Positions 1 to 5,131 of a DNA stretch of 6,083 bases are shown one piece after another. This stretch comes from Bacteroidota bacterium (GTDB lineage Bacteria > Bacteroidota > Bacteroidia > Bacteroidales > VadinHA17), in NCBI GenBank assembly GCA_006227095.1, contig SBFZ01000314.1, positions 1-6,083 on the forward strand, given 5' to 3'. The notes under the pieces are model-generated. The model ran no database searches. It was given only the letters and a program-made list of their open reading frames with translations, and was not told where the DNA came from. The position numbers were made by a program, and so were the translations under genes. The first letter of the stretch is position 1. Each line of letters starts with the position of its first letter.

Positions 1-252
1 GGGATGAAGCTGTGGGTAGACAGGGAGAGGAATATTCCGCTAAAGGAAGAGATGTACGCAAAGAGCGGCACTCTGCTCAAGAGAACGGAGCTGTCAGACG
101 TTGAACGGCTGGGAAACAGGTGGTATCCCCGCCGGATACTCTTCCGCGATATGCTTAAAGACGGCAAGGGAACAGAGTTCATCATTGAAGAGATAGAATT
201 CAATGTAGAGATCCCTGATTACATATTCTCGAAGGCAAGTCTGAAGAAATGA
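1..252 (+). CDS. Outer-membrane lipoprotein-sorting protein (LolA-like), C-terminal fragment
   Basis: This is the last 83 residues of a protein whose beginning lies left of the window. The frame is open to base 1, so the ATG at 4 is probably an internal methionine and not the start. The fragment has the alternating strand pattern of the LolA-like fold: a strand around LWVDRERNIPLK, then YAKSGTLLKRTELSDVERLGNRW, a strand around YPRRILFRD, and the ending EFIIEEIEFNVEIPDYIFSK. This matches my memory of the C-terminus of the outer membrane lipoprotein-sorting family (LolA-like, PF17131). Members are usually exported proteins of about 250 residues, thought to bind lipid or lipoprotein acyl chains in the periplasm. 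The stop is TGA at 250-252. The next gene converges from the other strand 40 bases away. The family call is fairly firm; the precise role cannot be judged from a fragment. Confidence 0.72.
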   Translation, partial: GMKLWVDRERNIPLKEEMYAKSGTLLKRTELSDVERLGNRWYPRRILFRDMLKDGKGTEFIIEEIEFNVEIPDYIFSKASLKK

Positions 253-255
253 ACC

Positions 256-302
256 GCCGGAATTGATGGTCCGGCCCTGGCTGAAGCTGATATTATTCCG
301 GC
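256..302. repeat. Inverted repeat between convergent genes, possible bidirectional terminator
   Basis: GCCGGAAT at 256-263 is a perfect inverted match to ATTCCGGC at 295-302, with 31 bases between the arms. CCGGCC at 271-276 can also pair with GGCCGG at 300-305 in an alternative fold. The element lies just after the TGA of the LolA-like gene (250-252) and covers the TAA (293-295) of the convergent hydrolase gene, where a shared terminator would be expected. There is no T-run on either strand and the loop is long, so it is not a classic intrinsic terminator. Confidence 0.35.
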
Positions 303-1231
303 CGGGGAGGCTGACCAGGCTCCGGCAGCGGCCGTGACCGCAGCCAGGTAACCGCTGTATCCGAAGCAAGGGTCTGGTTGAAAACCGCTCCCTGCTCCTT
401 CTTCCCTTTCAGGAAGCAGTCGAGCCATGGGATAATGTACCTGGCCAGTATGGCAGTCTGTTCTTCCGTACCAAGACCACCGGCGCACCCGGACAGTTTT
501 TCAGCGGTGAAGCATTTTCGCAATGCCCCCATACCGCAATGTGACCCGTTAATTATTGAGATATATGTCTTGTCTTCGGCTGCTGACCGCTCATACATCG
601 GGAGATGGTTCTTTTCAGGGGGTGTTATGCAGTCAGCCGTACCGGAGAAGATCAGTGTCGGTACCCTGACACTGCCTGCAGCTTCAATGGCTGAAGGTCT
701 GGTGTTATAAGGTGCCAGGGCAATAACCGCTTTGATGGTCGGGTTGTCAGCGGCAGCGTGAAACACAGCGCCACCACCCATGCTGTGGCCCATCATGCAT
801 ATAATTGTATCCGCCATTCCCCGAAGCGGTGAGAGAGTATCATGAGCCACTCCTGCCATGGCATGAGCCAGGAAACCAATCTCTTCAGCATATCCGGTGT
901 GGGACGGGAACATCCCTTCATAGGTCGTGAGGCTAAGCATGATATAGCCGGCAGGAACAAGAATTTCCACAAGGTTCCCGTAACGGTCTCCGGGATGCTG
1001 ATACCCGTGCGCAAAACAGATAACCGGGAATTTCAGATTCCTCTCCGTTGCTTCTTCATTCTGATGTTCCTGTGACACCACAGGATACCATGCATCAAAG
1101 GTAACCCTGCGGTTGCCCCTGGCTGTATCCCTGAGTTCCATGCTGAAACTGACAACTTCATACTGACCTGATGATGAGAGGCAGAAGCAACCGATGACCA
1201 TTGTAAAAACGAGTCTCTTCAGGATAATCAT
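293..1231 (-). CDS. Exported alpha/beta hydrolase (polyesterase/chlorophyllase/dienelactone-hydrolase-like)
   Basis: A 312-residue serine hydrolase. Using the ATG at 1231, the visible elements are a basic, hydrophobic N-terminus (KRLVFTMVIG), the oxyanion-side motif CFAHGYQ at about 72-78, the nucleophile elbow GHSMGGG with Ser150, a triad Asp200 in SGTADCITPP, and the triad His231 in NGSHCGMG. The order and spacing fit PF12695-type hydrolases and resemble the cutinase/polyesterase group, where GxSMGGG, a D-x-I-x-P turn and a late GxxH occur. It probably cleaves an ester or similar bond; the substrate is unknown. The N-terminus could be a short lipoprotein signal (VIGC, Cys15) or a type I signal cut near SSSG/Q, so the product should be exported. 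The tail is rich in Pro and Arg. A TTG at 1237 adds two residues, but the ATG is preferred because CAGG (1241-1238) lies 6 bases upstream of it. It is transcribed alone, divergently from the reductase unit. Confidence 0.85.
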   Translation of the reverse strand: MIILKRLVFTMVIGCFCLSSSGQYEVVSFSMELRDTARGNRRVTFDAWYPVVSQEHQNEEATERNLKFPVICFAHGYQHPGDRYGNLVEILVPAGYIMLSLTTYEGMFPSHTGYAEEIGFLAHAMAGVAHDTLSPLRGMADTIICMMGHSMGGGAVFHAAADNPTIKAVIALAPYNTRPSAIEAAGSVRVPTLIFSGTADCITPPEKNHLPMYERSAAEDKTYISIINGSHCGMGALRKCFTAEKLSGCAGGLGTEEQTAILARYIIPWLDCFLKGKKEQGAVFNQTLASDTAVTWLRSRPLPEPGQPPRPE

Positions 1232-1422
1232 AATCAACCTGTTTTTGTAGGGTCCACCAGCTCATTTCCAGGTGGCGCAGGCAAATTACTCAATATTTCG
1301 GTTCAAGGCAAAGTCATCAGACACTGTAATGCCATTATGTTGAAATGAATGCTATTTTTACGGTTCACCGGCAGGATGAAGATCCCAGTTTGTAATAATT
1401 GCCGTGGTGACATCTCAACGAC
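1232..1422. other. Divergent intergenic region (191 bases)
   Basis: It separates the minus-strand hydrolase from the plus-strand three-gene unit and must hold the promoters of both unless the unit is read from elsewhere. A candidate minus-strand promoter is listed separately. Apart from that I see no convincing operator, riboswitch, repeat or small gene. The short open frames crossing it lack ribosome-binding sites and run into the reductase gene out of frame. Confidence 0.6.
1276..1312 (-). promoter_or_regulatory. Candidate Bacteroidota-type promoter for the hydrolase gene
   Basis: On the minus strand, TTTG (1312-1309) is followed after 20 bases by TAATTTG (1288-1282). This resembles the Bacteroides primary-sigma promoter, TTTG at -33 and TAnnTTTG at -7, with a spacer of about 19-21. 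The -7 element lacks one spacer base or carries two mismatches depending on alignment. A start near 1276 would give a leader of about 45 bases before the ATG at 1231. I saw no comparably good promoter on the plus strand of the 1232-1422 gap for the divergent reductase unit, although one should exist there. Confidence 0.3.
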
Positions 1423-2184
1423 ATGGAAAAAACTCTTTTTGACGTTCTGGTCTGGACCTGGATCTCCGTTGCAGTCATTATCTTCATTACACTGTTGTTT
1501 GTTACTGCCCCTTATGGCAGGCATTCAAAGAGAACATGGGGTGTAACCATCCCTGACAGGCTCGGATGGTTCCTGATGGAGATACCCGGGCCGGTCATCT
1601 ACCTGTTGCTGGTGATCACCGGAAACGGGCCCAAAACTATTACGGTGTGGATTATTACCGGCCTCTACCTTGCACATTACGCCAACAGGGCGGTGATTTA
1701 TCCGATGAGGATCAGAACCAGGGGCAAGCAGATGCCGCTGGTGGTGGCACTGATGGCTGTCTTCTTCAACTTTGTCAATGCCGGGTTCCTCGGTTACTTC
1801 GCAGGCACGCTTCAGACACACTACGATAATGCCTGGCTTACCGATCCGCGGTTCATCACCGGGCTGGCTGTCTTCCTGGCGGGTGCGCTCATAAACATTA
1901 CCTCGGACCAGAAGCTGATCCACCTCCGAAAGAAGAGGAACGGTGACGGATATGTCATACCACGCGGCGGGCTGTTTGAAAAAGTCTCCTGCCCCAATTT
2001 CCTTGGAGAGATAATTGAATGGGGAGGATACGCACTTTTGTGCTGGTCTTTGCCGGGGCTCTCATTTTTTATCTGGACTTTCTGCAACCTGGTACCGAGG
2101 GCTCTCTCGCATCACCGCTGGTACAGGAGTCATTTTACCGATTACCCTGCCGTAAGGAAAGCAGTTCTCCCCTATATTTTGTAA
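1423..2184 (+). CDS. Steroid 5-alpha-reductase (SRD5A)-like membrane NADPH-dependent reductase
   Basis: A 253-residue polytopic membrane protein, close to the 254-259 residues of human SRD5A1/2. It aligns by eye with SRD5A2 over most of its length. MEIPGP carries Glu53, equivalent to SRD5A2 Glu57, and LAHYANR carries Tyr86, equivalent to Tyr91; these two residues contact the 3-oxo group of the steroid. NITSD (158-162), RIP-like IPRGGLF (179-185), NFLGEIIEW (192-200) and SHHRWYRSHFTDYP (229-242) match the NADPH-binding C-terminal domain (PF02544). About six to seven hydrophobic segments lie near 8-29, 46-66, 72-92, 105-127, 143-160 and 201-222. The family reduces the delta4 double bond of 3-oxo-steroids or, in relatives, enone lipids and polyprenoids. 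The native substrate here is unknown. The ATG at 1423 is the first in frame after a TGA at 1408; no clear ribosome-binding site is seen. First gene of a three-gene unit. Confidence 0.88.
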   Translation: MEKTLFDVLVWTWISVAVIIFITLLFVTAPYGRHSKRTWGVTIPDRLGWFLMEIPGPVIYLLLVITGNGPKTITVWIITGLYLAHYANRAVIYPMRIRTRGKQMPLVVALMAVFFNFVNAGFLGYFAGTLQTHYDNAWLTDPRFITGLAVFLAGALINITSDQKLIHLRKKRNGDGYVIPRGGLFEKVSCPNFLGEIIEWGGYALLCWSLPGLSFFIWTFCNLVPRALSHHRWYRSHFTDYPAVRKAVLPYIL

Positions 2185-2199
2185 TTTGCCGTTTCAAAC

Positions 2200-2203
2200 A
2201 GGA
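2200..2203 (+). promoter_or_regulatory. Ribosome-binding site deciding the start at 2210
   Basis: AGGA lies 6 bases before the ATG at 2210. This favours that ATG over the in-frame TTG at 2186, which would begin only one base after the previous gene's stop and has no Shine-Dalgarno-like sequence. It is the best ribosome-binding site in the three-gene unit. Confidence 0.6.
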
Positions 2204-2209
2204 ATAACC

Positions 2210-2956
2210 ATGAAAGGAACATATCTCAAGTGGAAAGGCCGTTTCATATGGCTGGCCGTCTTCGCAACCGCAATGGGATTCCTGGAAGCGATTGTGGTTG
2301 TCTATCTGAGGGAACTCTATTATCCTGATGGTTTCGGGTTTCCGCTCCGCCTGATGTCTTCTGACCTTGTCAGAGCCGAATGGATCAGGGAGACTGCCAC
2401 GCTTGTGATGCTTGCAGGTGTGGGAATAATTGCCGGGAGGAACGGACTGCAGAGGCTCTTTTATGCCCTCTTTGCCTTCGGTGTCTGGGACATCGTTTAT
2501 TACGGCGCCCTTAAGCTTCTGCTTGACTGGCCTGCATCGCTCATGACGTGGGACCTTCTCTTCCTGATACCCGTTTCATGGCTGGGGCCTGTGCTGGCTC
2601 CGGTGATCAATTCGCTTACCATGATACTGATGGCCCTTTTATTCATAGGAAGGCAGGAGAGCGGATACTATGTCAGGCCGGGTATCTCTGACTGGGTATT
2701 GATATTCAGCGGCGCACTAGTTATTCTCTATACATACCTCGTTGACTATTCCAGGATGCTGTTTGAAAGCGGTGTGCTGAGCAGAGGAGGAGATTCAGCG
2801 GAAGCCGGAGAGAGGCTTATGGCAATGATAACAAGCTATATACCTGAGCATTACAAATGGCCACTGTTTATTATCGGTGAAGTGCTGATACTCGCCGCAA
2901 CCGTGAACGTAATGATAAGAAGCAATAAATACTCAAAAAATGAAACAGTTAACTAA
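2210..2956 (+). CDS. Uncharacterised conserved-looking integral membrane protein
   Basis: A 248-residue protein with no function I can name. About six hydrophobic segments lie near residues 12-33, 63-76, 83-102, 112-146 (long, possibly two helices broken by Pro and Gly), 161-180 and 217-236. Polar and aromatic residues inside or beside the helices stand out: GFLEAIVVVYLRELYYP (23-39), REWIRETATLVM-like EWIRETATLVM (57-67), GVWDIVYYGALK (91-102), WPASLMTWDLLFLIP (107-121) and WLGPVLAP (124-131). Such Glu, Arg, Asp and Trp residues in membrane segments suggest conserved functional sites, not a simple anchor. I recall similar unnamed proteins in other bacterial genomes but cannot place it in a named family. 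It begins 25 bases after the reductase gene and its last 17 bases overlap the peptidase start, so it is probably co-transcribed with both. No signal peptide is obvious apart from the first helix. Confidence 0.8.
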   Translation: MKGTYLKWKGRFIWLAVFATAMGFLEAIVVVYLRELYYPDGFGFPLRLMSSDLVRAEWIRETATLVMLAGVGIIAGRNGLQRLFYALFAFGVWDIVYYGALKLLLDWPASLMTWDLLFLIPVSWLGPVLAPVINSLTMILMALLFIGRQESGYYVRPGISDWVLIFSGALVILYTYLVDYSRMLFESGVLSRGGDSAEAGERLMAMITSYIPEHYKWPLFIIGEVLILAATVNVMIRSNKYSKNETVN

Positions 2957-5036
2957 CATTGCAGCAGTGATTATGCTTTTGATGATTTTGCCCGGATGCG
3001 GGAGCAGGAACAATAAAAGTGCGGATGGGACTGACGGGTTTCTATGGCTAGAGGAGGTGGAAAGTGAGAAATCGCTTGACTGGGCCCGTGAGCAGAACAG
3101 ACTTTCCGATGAGGTTTTGACAACCAGGCCGGAATATACTGAACTCCGTGACAGGTATCTCGAAGTCTTCAATGACAGGGAAAGGATCATTTACCCGGGT
3201 ATTGTGGGTGATATGAGCTACAACCTGTGGCAGGATGAGAAGAATGAGAGAGGTCTCTGGAGGAGGATGCCAAGGAAGGATTACCTTGCCGGCAGGGATA
3301 CATGGGAAACAGTGCTTGACCTGGATATTCTCTCGGCAGAAGAAGGGAGGAAGTGGGTTTACGGAGGCGCCACATGGCTTGGCCCCGGGAACCGTTACTG
3401 CCTGCTCCATCTTTCAGACGGCGGAAAGGATGAGAGTGTAATCCGGGAGTTTGATGCGGTTGAAAAGAAATTTGTCGGGGGAGGCTTCTCAATCCCTGAA
3501 AGCAAGGGCAGTGCCACCTGGATTGACAGTGACCATATCCTTGTTGCCACCAACTACGGACCAGGGACAATGACATCATCAGGATACCCTGCTGTGGCCA
3601 GGATCTGGACCAGGGGCGAGGACCCTGCAAATGCCGTCACTGTCCATCGGACTGATACTGCAAACATGGGCATCTTCGTCAATGGTGGCGAGGTGAACGG
3701 TAAGCAGTATGTCTTTCTGAATGAAAATGTGGGGTTCTATGAATCATCGATGTATATCCTGACTCCTGACGGGTTTAAATTAATTGACATTCCGAAGGAT
3801 GTGGAGGAAAGAGGCATGTTCAGGGAGCAGTTGCTGCTTTACCTGCAGTCAGACTGGAATACCGGCGGGGTTGTTTACAACAGGGGTACGCTTTTAAGCT
3901 ATGACCTGCCATCTTTCCTTTCAGGGGACCCGAAGATTACAAAAATCTATGAACCCGGTGACCGGGAGAGTCTCGGCGGCGTCATGGCAACCCGTGATTT
4001 CATGGTGATCTCCACGATGGAGAACGTACAGGGTAAGCTTAAAATAATCCGTCCTGATGGCGATGGCTGGTCATATGAAGCTGTTGAAGTGCCCGGGATT
4101 GGTACTGTGGGTCTTGCCGGAGCTGATGAGAAATCAAATGACTGGTTCTATACCTTCAGCAACCCTGTAACCCCCACCACCCTTTTCTACGGCGACGGCA
4201 AACAGGTAAAGCCGATAAAGAAGCAGAAAGACTACTTCAATGCGCAGGGGGTTAAGGTTGACCAGTATGAGGTCATTTCAAAGGACGGAACGAAGATTCC
4301 CTACTTCATTGTATACCCTGCTGACATGGCCTATGACGGCAGCAACCCGGTACTTGTTTACGGCTATGGCGGCTTTAACAGTTCTACACGGCCGGGCTAC
4401 AGTGCCATCACCGGCATTGGCTGGATTGAAAAGGGAGGTGTATATGTCATTGCCAATATCAGGGGCGGCGGAGAGTTTGGCCCTGCATGGCATCAGTCGG
4501 CCCTGAGGGAAAAGAGGCAGAATGCCTATGATGATTTCTTTGCTGTGGCTGACGATCTGATCAAACGGAACATTTCCTCACCTGCGCACATGGGTGCCTA
4601 CGGGTGGAGCAACGGCGGACTTCTTGCAGGTGTTGCCCTTACCCAGAGGCCTGACCTTTGGAATGCTGTTGTCATCGGGGCCCCGCTGCTTGACATGAAG
4701 AGGTACAATAAGCTGCTGGCAGGTGCAAGCTGGATGGATGAGTACGGCAATCCGGATGTTCCGGAGGACTGGGAATTCATCAGCAAATACTCACCCTACC
4801 AGAATGTACACAAGGATGTGAAATACCCGGAGCCGCTCTTCATAACGTCAACCAAGGATGACAGGGTACATCCCGGTCATGCACGCAAGATGGCTGCAAA
4901 GATGATTGATATGGGGCATCCGGTGTTGTATCATGAGACCATCGAGGGTGGTCACGGAGCAGCATCAACCAACGCCCAGGAGGCTGAGATGTGGGCTCTG
5001 ATGTACACCTACCTGGATATGAAACTGGCAAAATAG
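2940..5036 (+). CDS. Prolyl oligopeptidase family serine peptidase (S9A), predicted lipoprotein
   Basis: A 698-residue peptidase of near-standard length for prolyl oligopeptidases (about 700). The N-terminus has a lipoprotein signal: a hydrophobic stretch and lipobox LPGC with Cys20, predicting export and lipidation. FLWLEEVESEKSLDWAREQN (34-53) is the family's entry motif. Residues of about 80-415 form the beta-propeller that limits access to short peptides. The catalytic domain follows: YGYGGF (474-479) for the oxyanion hole, GWSNGG with nucleophile Ser557, KDDRVHP with Asp641 and Arg642, and EGGHGA with His672. Trp598 in AGASWMDEYG matches the tryptophan that stacks on the substrate proline in porcine enzyme, supporting cleavage after proline. 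The likely role is breakdown of small proline-containing peptides in the periplasm or at the outer membrane. The ATG at 2940 overlaps the upstream gene by 17 bases, without a Shine-Dalgarno but after an A-run, suggesting coupled translation. Confidence 0.93.
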   Translation: MKQLTNIAAVIMLLMILPGCGSRNNKSADGTDGFLWLEEVESEKSLDWAREQNRLSDEVLTTRPEYTELRDRYLEVFNDRERIIYPGIVGDMSYNLWQDEKNERGLWRRMPRKDYLAGRDTWETVLDLDILSAEEGRKWVYGGATWLGPGNRYCLLHLSDGGKDESVIREFDAVEKKFVGGGFSIPESKGSATWIDSDHILVATNYGPGTMTSSGYPAVARIWTRGEDPANAVTVHRTDTANMGIFVNGGEVNGKQYVFLNENVGFYESSMYILTPDGFKLIDIPKDVEERGMFREQLLLYLQSDWNTGGVVYNRGTLLSYDLPSFLSGDPKITKIYEPGDRESLGGVMATRDFMVISTMENVQGKLKIIRPDGDGWSYEAVEVPGIGTVGLAGADEKSNDWFYTFSNPVTPTTLFYGDGKQVKPIKKQKDYFNAQGVKVDQYEVISKDGTKIPYFIVYPADMAYDGSNPVLVYGYGGFNSSTRPGYSAITGIGWIEKGGVYVIANIRGGGEFGPAWHQSALREKRQNAYDDFFAVADDLIKRNISSPAHMGAYGWSNGGLLAGVALTQRPDLWNAVVIGAPLLDMKRYNKLLAGASWMDEYGNPDVPEDWEFISKYSPYQNVHKDVKYPEPLFITSTKDDRVHPGHARKMAAKMIDMGHPVLYHETIEGGHGAASTNAQEAEMWALMYTYLDMKLAK

Positions 5037-5046
5037 GGTTCTGAAG

Positions 5047-5081
5047 GGAGCCTGCAGCCGTTCTATGGCTGCTCAGGTTCC
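5047..5081. terminator. Hairpin in convergent gap, probable transcription end
   Basis: GGAGCCTG-CAGCC (5047-5059) pairs with GGCTG-CAGGTTCC (5067-5081) around a 7-base loop. There are 13 pairs, including one G-U, and a 2-base bulge (CT at 5072-5073). It starts 10 bases after the TAG of the peptidase gene and lies about 50 bases past the stop of the convergent asparagine-synthase-family gene, so it could end transcription from both sides. No T-run follows on either strand, which lowers confidence that it is an intrinsic terminator; it may instead protect the mRNA 3' end. Confidence 0.5.
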
Positions 5082-5131
5082 AGGATGACTCCCCTTCACG
5101 GTTGAGGCAGCCGGATCATGACTGCGGTCTT

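Noticed and set aside
378..710. 110-residue plus-strand open frame opposite the hydrolase
   Set aside because: The minus-strand frame has a full Ser-Asp-His triad, and this one overlaps it entirely without any supporting motif.
1336..1400. Possible plus-strand promoter elements (TATGTTG, TATTTTTA, TAATAATTG) before the reductase gene
   Set aside because: None has a TTTG-like partner at the expected distance, so no specific promoter can be supported.
1349..1546. 65-residue plus-strand open frame across the intergenic region into the reductase gene
   Set aside because: It runs out of frame into the reductase coding sequence, has no Shine-Dalgarno sequence and has no recognisable product.
1525..1923. 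132-residue minus-strand open frame inside the reductase gene
   Set aside because: It is antisense to a clearly homologous SRD5A-like protein. Its composition (Asp, Gln, His, Pro-rich) is typical of a shadow frame.
2186..2209. TTG start for the membrane protein, adding eight residues
   Set aside because: The ATG at 2210 has AGGA 6 bases upstream and begins with a typical basic N-terminus; the TTG has no ribosome-binding site.
3048..3630. Two minus-strand open frames (120 and 147 residues) inside the peptidase gene
   Set aside because: They are antisense to the beta-propeller region of the prolyl oligopeptidase, without start signals or protein-like motifs.
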